From Spirosoma sp. SC4-14 (lineage in GTDB: Bacteria; Bacteroidota; Bacteroidia; Cytophagales; Spirosomataceae), in NCBI RefSeq assembly GCF_037201965.1, contig NZ_CP147518.1:4705001-4769000 (forward strand): a stretch of DNA of 64,000 nt. Direction: 5' to 3'. Positions 1-8,209 of this stretch are shown piece by piece; position 1 is the stretch's first letter, and each line of letters starts with the position of its first letter. The notes beneath the pieces were generated by a model that ran no database searches, had not been told where the DNA came from, and worked only from the letters and a program-made list of their open reading frames with translations. The position numbers and the translations under genes are program-made.

Positions 1-275
1 ACGGATAAACCCGCCAAACGTCCATACAGGGTATTACCGAGGTTAAGGGAAAAGTTTTTTTCCAGGTCCGCCCCATATACTGTGGAAATAGCACTGGTGA
101 TCCGTTGTGCAGCCTGGGTGCCATAGCCAATGTTTTTACTGGCTGACATGGGCAAAACGGTGACACTGTCCAGGGCAGACAGTTGACTTGTTCCCTTTTG
201 CGCCTGTGCGTTTTTACTCAGAAGCAGGGCTGAAAGTAGGACAAGAAAAAAATGTATGGTATAATATCGTTTCAT
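1..275 (-). CDS. SusC/RagA-like TonB-dependent receptor, N-terminal part only
   Basis: The first 91 codons of a gene that runs off the left edge. It begins with a Sec signal peptide of about 26 residues (MKRYYTIHFF, hydrophobic core, cleavage after AQA). About 30 residues later comes a stretch that looks like the start of a SusC-type plug domain (GYGTQ, then SAIS, then NTLYGRLAGLSV). The carboxypeptidase-regulatory-like domain that precedes the plug in most SusC proteins is missing, so this appears to be a short-form receptor. It lies about 100 bases downstream of the SusD gene and on the same strand, so it may be cotranscribed. Role inferred from family: energised uptake of oligosaccharides across the outer membrane. 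Most of the protein cannot be seen. Confidence 0.72.
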   Translation of the reverse strand, partial: MKRYYTIHFFLVLLSALLLSKNAQAQKGTSQLSALDSVTVLPMSASKNIGYGTQAAQRITSAISTVYGADLEKNFSLNLGNTLYGRLAGLS

Positions 276-313
276 TGTGGCTCAGGAAGTTGGTTAAAAG
301 TGGAGACAGTAAT

Positions 314-359
314 CGGAATGCCGCCCAGCGAGGTATCGCCCAGCGGAATGCCGCCCAGC
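314..359. repeat. Short direct repeat (16-bp unit, 30-bp period)
   Basis: The word CGGAATGCCGCCCAGC occurs at 314-329 and again at 344-359, with a partial copy (ATCGCCCAG) between them. It fills the gap between the end of the SusD gene and the start of the next SusC-like gene. Function unknown. Confidence 0.7.
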
Positions 360-373
360 AGCAAATACCATGC

Positions 374-2203
374 TTACCAACCGGGGTTTTGGACTAAATT
401 TCCTTTAAGCACTTCAGTCAACGGGAACGGATGCAGGTACATATTTTTGTTGAACGTCCTGGTCTCAAATGTGTATGGCTTCCACGAATATTTGTAGTTG
501 GGTGCGGTTCCCGTCCGGGTAATTTGCAGCCCATCCATATTTCCCTTCATGACCCCTTCTTCTTCGGCAATCAACCAGCGTTTGATGTCCCAGAACCGGT
601 GATCGTCATTGAGCATTTCAATGGCAATTTCATTGCGAACGCGCTGCCTGAACTGTTCTTTGGTGAGTCCCTGTGGCAGATCGGGCATGCCGGAACGAGT
701 CCGAATGGCATTGACGGCATCATAGGCGGCCTGCACGGGTCCAGCGGCTTCGTTTAAGGCTTCGGCATAATTGAGATACAATTCGTTGACTCGAAAGAGC
801 ACATCGTTCATCACAAAATTACCACTGGTGGCATTGCGGGGTATGTATTTACGCAGCCACAAACCGCCTTTACAGTTCACATAATCTTTACCACCACTAT
901 AGATCTGGGCAATAGGATCCCGTGCCGTATAATAGCCATTGGTATAGATCATCGACTGCTTGAACCGAGGGTCTAACTCAGCATATTTTGCGAGCAGGTC
1001 CGTTCCACCGGCAGCGTCCCAGGTTTGCGGTGTTCCGTCTAGTTTTTCGTACTTCTTCAGGAAATTCAACGGCACACTAATGCCGCTCCAGAACGAACCA
1101 AAGCAGGACGCATTCCAGAAGGTCAGGGGTGCATTGCCTATGTTCGTAATGGCTCCGGCGCTGTTCCCGCCACCCTGATACATGAATATCAACTCTTTGT
1201 TATTGGTCGTTTCCCACGATACCCGATAATTGCCCAGTGGCCCAACGGTGCCATTGTCCAGTTCTTTTGGATTTCGGTTCGCTGGCTCATCAATCAGCCC
1301 GTAGCCATTGGCCAGGGCATAATCGAGGGCCTCTTTTGCAGCATCGGCAGCTAACTGCCACCGGTTTTGGTCAAAATTACCATAGCAGATCAGGGCATTG
1401 TCGGCGGCATTGGCCATCGGTAGCACGGGCGTTGCGGTATTATACTGTGGGCTGGCAGCGTACAGCAAAACTTCTGCTTTGATCGCCAGTGCCACCAGCG
1501 CCGTTACCCGGCCCGTTTGCGACGCCGAGTAAGCGGCTGGTAAGTTGGGAACCGATTCGTCAATGTCTTTGACAACAAACTTTACACAGTCGCTGAATGA
1601 GCTTCGGGGTACTATCGCTTTTTCACCGGGTTCAAACACCTTATCGACAATCGGGACACCCCCGTAGCGTTTCAGCATTTCCAGGTAATTCAAGGCGCGC
1701 AAGGACTTCACTTCGGCAATAACCTGTTTTTTATAGGCCTCATCGGCATCGGGCACTTCGTTGATCCGTTTCAGAACAAGGTTAATCTGGCGTAAGGCTA
1801 TCCACCGAATGTAATACCGAAAGTCCTCGACGTTCACGATGGTAGCCGGAAGCACCGTACCCTCATTCCATCGGTTATTATTCACAAAGGCGGCTTCCGA
1901 TGCATCGCCTTCGTCGCTGATGCTGGAACTCGGATGAATACAGTCGGTTGTGTTTACACCAGAGAAGGGGATGTAGTTTCTGTCAGGAGAGGATACCGCT
2001 TCGCCCTGAACTCGGTATCGGAAATTGGAATGGACACCATAGCGATAAATCGTTGTGATAAAGGTCTCCAGGTTGGCTTTATTCAAAAACGCATTGTCTT
2101 CGGTCAGATCCACACCGGGCGCTTTATCCAGAAAGTTTTTATGACAGGAGGTCGTAATAAAACAGCAGAAGAGGAGAGTAAAACCGTATACTATTTTTTT
2201 CAT
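374..2203 (-). CDS. SusD/RagB family outer-membrane nutrient-binding lipoprotein
   Basis: 609 residues. The N-terminus is a lipoprotein signal (MKKIVYGFTLLFCCFITTSC) with the lipobox cysteine at about residue 20. The N-terminal SusD-like helical region contains ALNYLEMLKRYGGVPIVDKVF. The C-terminal SusD domain shows VNAIRTRSGMPDLP, a RNEIAIEM..DHRFWDIKRW signature and the usual NPGW ending. SusD proteins sit on the cell surface and form the lid of the SusC transporter. It starts 11 bases after the stop of the SusC gene (2215-5724), so the two are surely one operon. The substrate cannot be told from the sequence. The nearby GH36 and GH28 genes suggest galactose- or galacturonate-containing glycans, but that is inference. 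Confidence 0.95.
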   Translation of the reverse strand: MKKIVYGFTLLFCCFITTSCHKNFLDKAPGVDLTEDNAFLNKANLETFITTIYRYGVHSNFRYRVQGEAVSSPDRNYIPFSGVNTTDCIHPSSSISDEGDASEAAFVNNNRWNEGTVLPATIVNVEDFRYYIRWIALRQINLVLKRINEVPDADEAYKKQVIAEVKSLRALNYLEMLKRYGGVPIVDKVFEPGEKAIVPRSSFSDCVKFVVKDIDESVPNLPAAYSASQTGRVTALVALAIKAEVLLYAASPQYNTATPVLPMANAADNALICYGNFDQNRWQLAADAAKEALDYALANGYGLIDEPANRNPKELDNGTVGPLGNYRVSWETTNNKELIFMYQGGGNSAGAITNIGNAPLTFWNASCFGSFWSGISVPLNFLKKYEKLDGTPQTWDAAGGTDLLAKYAELDPRFKQSMIYTNGYYTARDPIAQIYSGGKDYVNCKGGLWLRKYIPRNATSGNFVMNDVLFRVNELYLNYAEALNEAAGPVQAAYDAVNAIRTRSGMPDLPQGLTKEQFRQRVRNEIAIEMLNDDHRFWDIKRWLIAEEEGVMKGNMDGLQITRTGTAPNYKYSWKPYTFETRTFNKNMYLHPFPLTEVLKGNLVQNPGW

Positions 2204-2214
2204 GACGGCAGTAA

Positions 2215-5200
2215 TTAGAAGCTCAGATTTATACCGGTGTTGATGGTTCTGACAAGAGGGTAAGGCTCGGTGTTGGTATCGCCAGTTGCCGTATTTTCGG
2301 GATCGATACCCGGATACATATGTTTCCAGGTAAACAGGTTATTGGCGTTCACATAAATGCGACACGCGCTGATATGCAGTTTCTTGAGTAATCCTTCGCT
2401 CAACCGGTAGCCTAGTTCAGCATTTTTTATCCGCACATAACTGGCATCAGCCAGCCAATACGAAGAACCCTCATTATTGGGGCTGCTGCTCACTGAAAAG
2501 CGCGGAAACCGAATGGGTAAGCCAGCATCATAGCGTTCTTGGGTCCAGCTTTCGTTCATATAGCTGGGCGACCCTTCGGGTGGTGCCTGGCCATAACCGG
2601 TACCTCTCTGAAAGCGGGTATAATAATGCGAGACGTTGCCAACGCCCTGAAACAGTACCGACAAATCGAATCCTTTATAGTTGAGCCCAATAGATGCCCC
2701 AAATGTTTTTTCCGGTAGGTTTGAAAAGCCTATGGGTACGGCATCAAAGTTGTTGATGATCCCATCTCCGTTATAATCTTTGTACTTGATATCGCCAGGT
2801 TGAATTTTGTTATTCTGATAGGAATAAACAGGTCGGCTGGGGTCATTCACTTCTTCCCAGGTGTTGTATAGGCCTTCGGCAATAAGTCCGAAGTTTTGCC
2901 CCAGGCGTTGTCCCGTACGGTTCTGGTAGGGATACTGATTGGGCACTTCATCCCGGAAGAGAACCTTGTTTCGTGCAAAACTAAAATTAGCCGAAATGCG
3001 GTACCCAACACTCCCAACCTTATCGGTATACGTAATGTCGCCTTCATACCCTTTATTCTGCATTTTACCCAGGTTACTGGCGGGCTGCGACAAACCTACA
3101 ATAGATGATATAGTTTGGGGTGTAGCAAGAATATCACTGCGGTTCTCATTGAATACATCGGCCGTGAACTTAATCTTATCTTTCCACATCCACAGTTCCA
3201 GACCAATATTCTGCTTGACAGCCCGTTCCCAGGTTACGTCTGGGTTGCCCGTGGCCCCTTCCCGGATACCAGTAAACCCACTAAATGTTGACCCAACATT
3301 TCCGAAGTAATAGATATTGGCCACTGACGAGTAGCTGGTTTCCCGGTACAGGAAACGGGTTCCGCCGATGTTATCGTTACCAACCTCACCGTAAGAACCT
3401 CTAAACTTAAGGAAGGTAACGAACCCTGCTTTTGGAAAAAATGGTTCCTGCGACGCTACCCAACCCACCGAATAAGCCGGAAAAAGGCCAAACCGCTTAC
3501 CCGGCGCAAAGTTTTCTGTACCATTATAGCCCACATTCACTTCGGCTAAATAACGACCCTGATAATCGTAGGTAGCACGACCCACAAAACTCTGATAGCC
3601 TTTAGGGACCAAAAAAGCCAGCGACGGATCGAAGGTCTTTTGCTGGTTGTAGAGTAATAAGCCCGTTATGTTATGTACACCAAAACTTCGTTTATAATCA
3701 ATCCCCGCTTCGGCCGTAATTCGTCGGTTATAGGTTCCGGTCTGGCTGAACCCGAATTGCGCTTCCGTTGTAGAAGGCACATAGTTTACTGACCCGTCTG
3801 GAAGTTTTACGGCCAGATAGGTTATGAGCGTTTTGGTATTGGTGATTTGCTGGTCGTTGTAGGTTTGCAGAGCCACGTTTGCGTGAACAGACAAACCGTT
3901 AGTCAACGAACCTAGGTCATAATCCATGCGAAAATTCCCATTCAGGTAGTTCCGATACGACCGTTTGAGCCCACCGGCGAGGTTAGGATATAATAAGCTG
4001 GCATAGGGGTTGTTTTGTGAGCCGGTCAGAATATTGACCACTTTTCCGTCGACAACACCGGGTGTGCTCAAGGGACTGGCGCGGGCAATATCGCCAACGA
4101 CACGCTCCGTACTGCTCCCATTATTACCGCTCCGAACTTCTGTCTGCGACGACAGGTCGAGTGTCATTCTCAACCGGCTTGTTACGTCGAAATTAAAATT
4201 AGACCGGAGGTTATAACGCTGAAAAATTGACTGCGGAGAAAACGCATCGACGACATCCTTTGTGTCTTTAAACAACCCTTCCTGACTGAAGTACCCGGCT
4301 GAAACAAAGTACCGCACCTTGTTCTGCCCCCCACTAATGTTGACGTTATGCTGCGATTGCTTCGATACCTTCTTGAACATCACGTCGAACCAGTTCACAT
4401 TGGGGTGGAAAATCGGGTCCTGCCCATTGCGGTAGAGTTCAATATCCTGGTCTGTGTATTTGGGCACGTAAACGGTTCCATTTACGTAGGAATCTGCTTT
4501 TATGGCGTCATTAAAATGAGTGGCATAATCACCACTGTTCATCATCTGCCGCAAGTCGGTAAATGAATTGAACCCCTGGTTAAAGGTATAGCTCACTTTG
4601 GGCGGCCCAACTTTACCCCGCTTGGTGGTAATGATCAGCACACCATTGGCACCTCTGATTCCATAAACCGCCGTCGATGACGCATCCTTCAAAATTGTTA
4701 CGGATTCAATTTCATTCGGATCGATGTTATTGTAGTTATCGACCTGTATGCCATCGACCAGCGTCAGCGGGTCGGTACTGCCCGAAAACGTACCAACTCC
4801 TCTAATTCTGATTTTAGACGCATCATTACCGGGCTCCCCACCTGATTGGGTAGCGAACAGGCCCGGCATACGACCCACCAGCGAATTACTGATATTGGCT
4901 ACCGGCGACTGTATCAGTTCTTTAGTCCCAATACTTGAAATGGCGCCAGTCGCATTGATCTTTTTCTGAGTTCCGAAACCGACAACCACAACCTCATTCA
5001 GTTCCTTGAGATCATTCTTCAGTGCGATGTTTACCTGTGTGCGGTTACCAACCGTAACTTCCTGTTTTTCAAACCCTACGAAGCTGAAAACCAGCACGGC
5101 ATTTCCATTAGGTACTGAAATGGAATAAGCCCCATTGGCATCCGTAGTTGTTCCTTTGGTAGCGCCTTTCAGCACAATACTGGCACCTGGAATGGGGTCA

Positions 5201-5724
5201 CCTTTTTCGCTATCGGTCACCTTGCCACTTACCACTATATCGGCGAGTTTAACCGCTGGCACCCATTGCACCTCTACTTTCGACAGTAAAGTATTTACCG
5301 GTAAGTCTTTGTTTACTTCCTGCGGGAATTCCTGGATACTGGATGTCTTTAACAGCTCGGTTTCGGCCGGTATATTTTTGGCAGCTTTCCGGGGGAGTAT
5401 GGTGTACCCACCGCCTTTGAGTTTACGAAAGCGCAGGTTGGCGGGCGTAAGTACCCGGTCAAGAACCTGTTCCAGTTTATCATTTTCATTGACGGTTCCC
5501 GTAAAGGTTTTGTTTTCCAGCAGTTCTTTTTGATAAACGAAACTCGTTCGGTGGGCCAGTTCTAATTTTTTAAGCAGGGCTATAATACTGGTACTATTGT
5601 CCTGCCCTCGGAGTCCCTCCTGCGGCTTATACAGGGAGGCAAATGTCTGTTGGGCTGCTCCCTCCTGAATCCCATAAAAGTAGGATAACAACAAGGTTGT
5701 ATAAAAGAGGATACGTCTTTTCAT
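2215..5724 (-). CDS. SusC/RagA family TonB-dependent receptor with STN signalling domain
   Basis: 1169 residues. In order: signal peptide (MKRRILFYTTLLLSYFYG); an STN (secretin/TonB short N-terminal) domain at about residues 55-112; a carboxypeptidase-regulatory-like beta-sandwich at about 163-240 (SGKVTDSEKGDPIPGASI); a plug at about 245-365 (LNEVVVVGFGTQKK); and the 22-strand barrel ending in a terminal Phe (NTGINLSF). An STN domain is known to pass the ligand-bound state across the periplasm to a FecR-type anti-sigma factor. A FecR/ECF-sigma pair lies just upstream (6509-8200), so this receptor probably controls its own operon. Codons and length are normal for the family. Substrate unknown. 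Confidence 0.95.
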   Translation of the reverse strand: MKRRILFYTTLLLSYFYGIQEGAAQQTFASLYKPQEGLRGQDNSTSIIALLKKLELAHRTSFVYQKELLENKTFTGTVNENDKLEQVLDRVLTPANLRFRKLKGGGYTILPRKAAKNIPAETELLKTSSIQEFPQEVNKDLPVNTLLSKVEVQWVPAVKLADIVVSGKVTDSEKGDPIPGASIVLKGATKGTTTDANGAYSISVPNGNAVLVFSFVGFEKQEVTVGNRTQVNIALKNDLKELNEVVVVGFGTQKKINATGAISSIGTKELIQSPVANISNSLVGRMPGLFATQSGGEPGNDASKIRIRGVGTFSGSTDPLTLVDGIQVDNYNNIDPNEIESVTILKDASSTAVYGIRGANGVLIITTKRGKVGPPKVSYTFNQGFNSFTDLRQMMNSGDYATHFNDAIKADSYVNGTVYVPKYTDQDIELYRNGQDPIFHPNVNWFDVMFKKVSKQSQHNVNISGGQNKVRYFVSAGYFSQEGLFKDTKDVVDAFSPQSIFQRYNLRSNFNFDVTSRLRMTLDLSSQTEVRSGNNGSSTERVVGDIARASPLSTPGVVDGKVVNILTGSQNNPYASLLYPNLAGGLKRSYRNYLNGNFRMDYDLGSLTNGLSVHANVALQTYNDQQITNTKTLITYLAVKLPDGSVNYVPSTTEAQFGFSQTGTYNRRITAEAGIDYKRSFGVHNITGLLLYNQQKTFDPSLAFLVPKGYQSFVGRATYDYQGRYLAEVNVGYNGTENFAPGKRFGLFPAYSVGWVASQEPFFPKAGFVTFLKFRGSYGEVGNDNIGGTRFLYRETSYSSVANIYYFGNVGSTFSGFTGIREGATGNPDVTWERAVKQNIGLELWMWKDKIKFTADVFNENRSDILATPQTISSIVGLSQPASNLGKMQNKGYEGDITYTDKVGSVGYRISANFSFARNKVLFRDEVPNQYPYQNRTGQRLGQNFGLIAEGLYNTWEEVNDPSRPVYSYQNNKIQPGDIKYKDYNGDGIINNFDAVPIGFSNLPEKTFGASIGLNYKGFDLSVLFQGVGNVSHYYTRFQRGTGYGQAPPEGSPSYMNESWTQERYDAGLPIRFPRFSVSSSPNNEGSSYWLADASYVRIKNAELGYRLSEGLLKKLHISACRIYVNANNLFTWKHMYPGIDPENTATGDTNTEPYPLVRTINTGINLSF

Positions 5725-5920
5725 AAGTAAAACCGGATCGTGTGATTGACTAGGCTGTAGTTGGTAGTCAAACAGGCGAGGGTATCGCTTTTCCCGTTTT
5801 TTCTATGATTATTTTCTGTTAATTTTTTGAATTTTCGGGTTGATTACGGCCAATCCGATGCCATTGGTTCATAGGTACCCTAATTCGTTACGTATTGTAT
5901 GATTGTACGTCCACAGCCAT

Positions 5921-6481
5921 ATGGAACGATTTCAAAACAAATACCGGATTGCTTCGGCGCGGGCTGCCTGGTGGGATTATGGCTGGGCTGGGGCTTATTT
6001 TATCACGATTTGCACTGCACAACGGCATCATTATTTTGGCAACATCAACCAGGGCCGGATGCAATTATCGTCGGTTGGTATTCTGGCGGATGTATTCTGG
6101 CACGAAATACGCCATCATGCCCAACAGCTCGAATTGGGTACGTTTGTGGTCATGCCGAACCATATTCACGGCATTTTGATATTGAATAATGACGACGGCA
6201 ACAACGTAAACGCAAACGTAGAGACAAGGCATGCCTTGTCTCTACCGCCGACGCCGTTATCGCAACGATTTCAAAACCAGGGCAAAAACACGGTTTCGTC
6301 AATTATTGGGGGATACAAATCGGCGGTCACCAAACACGCACATCGATTGGGTTTTGATTTCGGCTGGCAGGCCCGTTTCCATGATCACATCATTCGGAAC
6401 GACGCCGAATATCAACGTATTAACGATTACATTGAACAGAATCCTGAACGCTGGGATGGGGATAAATTTTATACCACGTAG
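5921..6481 (+). CDS. REP-associated tyrosine transposase-like protein (RAYT, IS200-like fold)
   Basis: 186 residues from the ATG at 5921 (a TTG at 5903 is less likely). The HUH metal-binding motif is MPNHIHGI at about residues 77-84, preceded by FITICTAQR, and the C-terminus carries the family pattern HDHIIRNDAEYQRINDYIEQNPERW. Many relatives have a Tyr-Tyr just before the last motif; here that site reads Phe-His, so the identity of the catalytic tyrosine is unclear. RAYTs act on single-stranded REP hairpins. A 28-bp REP-like palindrome lies inside this gene (codons 100-109) and another covers its stop codon. It is on the opposite strand to all neighbours and separates FecR from SusC. Probably a recent arrival; activity uncertain. 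Confidence 0.85.
   Translation: MERFQNKYRIASARAAWWDYGWAGAYFITICTAQRHHYFGNINQGRMQLSSVGILADVFWHEIRHHAQQLELGTFVVMPNHIHGILILNNDDGNNVNANVETRHALSLPPTPLSQRFQNQGKNTVSSIIGGYKSAVTKHAHRLGFDFGWQARFHDHIIRNDAEYQRINDYIEQNPERWDGDKFYTT
6218..6245. repeat. 28-bp perfect palindrome inside the transposase gene
   Basis: Half-site GTAGAGACAAGGCA followed by its exact reverse complement. It is identical to the copy at 6478-6505. It is read in frame by the transposase gene, giving the residues VETRHALSLP in a region that looks like a linker between the HUH motif and the C-terminal helix. Confidence 0.93.
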
Positions 6482-6505
6482 AGACAAGGCATGCCTTGTC
6501 TCTAC
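6478..6505. repeat. 28-bp perfect palindrome covering the transposase stop codon
   Basis: Second identical copy of the GTAGAGACAAGGCA palindrome. The TAG stop codon of the transposase gene is bases 2-4 of this copy. The palindrome ends four bases before the 3' end of the convergent FecR gene, so it could also help end transcription of both, although no T-run follows. Confidence 0.93.
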
Positions 6506-6508
6506 AAC

Positions 6509-7507
6509 CTATTCAAACCGATACGTATCGCCCGTTTTTTTGACATTGGCATCCAGAATGATGCCTAGATTCTCGATGCAGTCGTCGGCCACATCGGTAC
6601 GTAGCTTACCCGTAAGTTTTCGGTTCATCAACAGGCTATCGCTCAGGTTGATTTTCACCCCAAAGGTATCTTCCAGGCTATTGATAATTTCGGGTAAACT
6701 TTTGCCGTCCAATATGATATAGGACGCCTTCCAGGCATCATATAGATCAGGCTGCACGCGTTTTAGTTGAATCTGGCGGCTTTTTGGCGTTACCGTAGCC
6801 ATGTCACCCGGCTTCATGACGACCATCGACTGATTATCCGTACTTAACTGGACTTTACCTTCCTCTAAAACAACATGGGTCTGATTGCGTCGGGTGTTCA
6901 CGTTAAACTCGGTACCCAACACTTCGATCTGCGCTTCCGGCGTGTGAACAATGAATTTGGTTCCCTTCCGTTTCGCAATATCAAAATAAGCCTCGCCTTC
7001 CAGCCATACCTCCCGAACAGGCCGATCAGCCATATTATCTGCTACTTTAAGCCTGGAATTGGCATTGAGCGTGACCACCGACCCATCCACCAGCTTGATC
7101 TCCTGAATTTTCCCGTAAGCCGTTTGATACGTCAGGGATAAATTGGCCTGATAGATCCACCAGGCAAAACCAATTGAAGCAACAAGCATCACAATGGCTG
7201 CCGCAGCCCAATAGGGACGTTGATACCAGTGTATAAGCTGAACTGTGGTGGTCTGACGGGCAGGTTTGTCAATATCGGCCCAGATACGTTGCTTAAGCCG
7301 GGCGAGGTCCTGTTGAGTAGGCTCAATTTCGCGAAACTGAATCGTTTTGACGTAGTCGATGGCCAGACTAATATCAGCCCGTTTATGGGGGTAATCGGCC
7401 ATGAAGGATTGCCAGAACCGATTCGATTCGTCAGTGGGGGTAAGTACCCAGCGTATAAAATTGGGGTCTTTGCAAAAGTCTTCTACGGTAGAATCGGAAT
7501 TCGGCAT
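6509..7507 (-). CDS. FecR family anti-sigma factor
   Basis: 332 residues. The cytosolic N-terminal part (about 1-85) is the expected sigma-binding region. A single membrane helix follows at about 89-115 (YWAAAAIVMLVASIGFAWW). The periplasmic FecR domain (about 125-235) contains LVDGSVVTLNANSRLKV and VWLEGEAYFDI, and the C-terminal DUF4974-like STN-contacting domain (about 260-330) contains LPEIINSLEDTFGVKI. In this family the protein holds its ECF sigma factor until the STN domain of a loaded receptor signals. It starts 57 bases after the sigma gene (7565-8200). Its expected target is the SusC/D operon at 374-5724, now separated by the transposase insertion. Confidence 0.94.
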   Translation of the reverse strand: MPNSDSTVEDFCKDPNFIRWVLTPTDESNRFWQSFMADYPHKRADISLAIDYVKTIQFREIEPTQQDLARLKQRIWADIDKPARQTTTVQLIHWYQRPYWAAAAIVMLVASIGFAWWIYQANLSLTYQTAYGKIQEIKLVDGSVVTLNANSRLKVADNMADRPVREVWLEGEAYFDIAKRKGTKFIVHTPEAQIEVLGTEFNVNTRRNQTHVVLEEGKVQLSTDNQSMVVMKPGDMATVTPKSRQIQLKRVQPDLYDAWKASYIILDGKSLPEIINSLEDTFGVKINLSDSLLMNRKLTGKLRTDVADDCIENLGIILDANVKKTGDTYRFE

Positions 7508-7564
7508 CGGATAGGCGTCATGGTCGTACTCGTTAAACAGCCCACAATTTATTTTTTCCCGGCT

Positions 7565-8200
7565 TTATCCCAATAAAATCTTAATAAAGTAAATTAGAAT
7601 GGCCCCTGGCAGGCTCCACAGAGCGCCACCCTGCTCGAAGGAGGTACGTACATATGCCCGCAGGGTCGTCAGCGCTACGTTCACGGTGTTATAAACGCTC
7701 TTCATCGTAATGTCCATCACCTCAGCCGCCTGCTGGTAGCTTAGCCCTTTCATGTATACCAGATACAGAATCTCTTTCTGACGTTTGGGCAATTTGTTCA
7801 ACTGAGCAATCACCAGCAGCTTTTGCTGTTCAACCAGCTGCTCCTCCACCAGGCTCTGCTCGTAGGGCTGAATCAGAAACTCCGCGTTATCGAACAAATA
7901 GTCGTCCGAATCCAGCTTATTCAATCGGCCGACCGTATCCAGTAGCCGCCGACGTAAGGCCCGAAATAAATAGAACCGGATGTTGTCGGTAGCACCCAAC
8001 CGGGAGCGGTTTTCATGGATGTGCAGGAATAACTCATGCAGGCAATCTTCGACAAGCGGCTTGTTTCGGATCAGGTTGTAGCCATAGCGGTACAGATCCA
8101 CCGAAAAGCACTCATAAAGCTGGGAGAAAGCCGCCTGGCTTCCGTCGCGAAAGTCGTTCCACAGGCGAATATGTTCGGCGGGGGTAAGTTGAGGAGTCAT
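7565..8200 (-). CDS. ECF-type RNA polymerase sigma-70 factor (FecI-like)
   Basis: 211 residues. Region 2 is at about 20-90 (FSQLYECFSVDLYRYGYNLI, then FYLFRALRRRLLDTV) and region 4 at about 130-185 (LPKRQKEILYLVYMKGLSYQQAAEVM). After region 4 comes a strongly hydrophobic tail of about 20 residues (LWSLPGAILIYFIKILLG) that its close paralogue at 49699-50283 lacks. Paired with FecR downstream, it should direct transcription of the STN-type SusC/D operon when the receptor is loaded. It begins 9 bases after the stop of the MFS gene, so it may be transcribed with the transporter. Confidence 0.94.
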   Translation of the reverse strand: MTPQLTPAEHIRLWNDFRDGSQAAFSQLYECFSVDLYRYGYNLIRNKPLVEDCLHELFLHIHENRSRLGATDNIRFYLFRALRRRLLDTVGRLNKLDSDDYLFDNAEFLIQPYEQSLVEEQLVEQQKLLVIAQLNKLPKRQKEILYLVYMKGLSYQQAAEVMDITMKSVYNTVNVALTTLRAYVRTSFEQGGALWSLPGAILIYFIKILLG

Positions 8201-8209
8201 ACGCGCGGA

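Noticed and set aside
431..757. Open frame of 108 codons on the plus strand
   Set aside because: It lies wholly opposite the SusD gene and has no family features; it is a shadow of the real gene.
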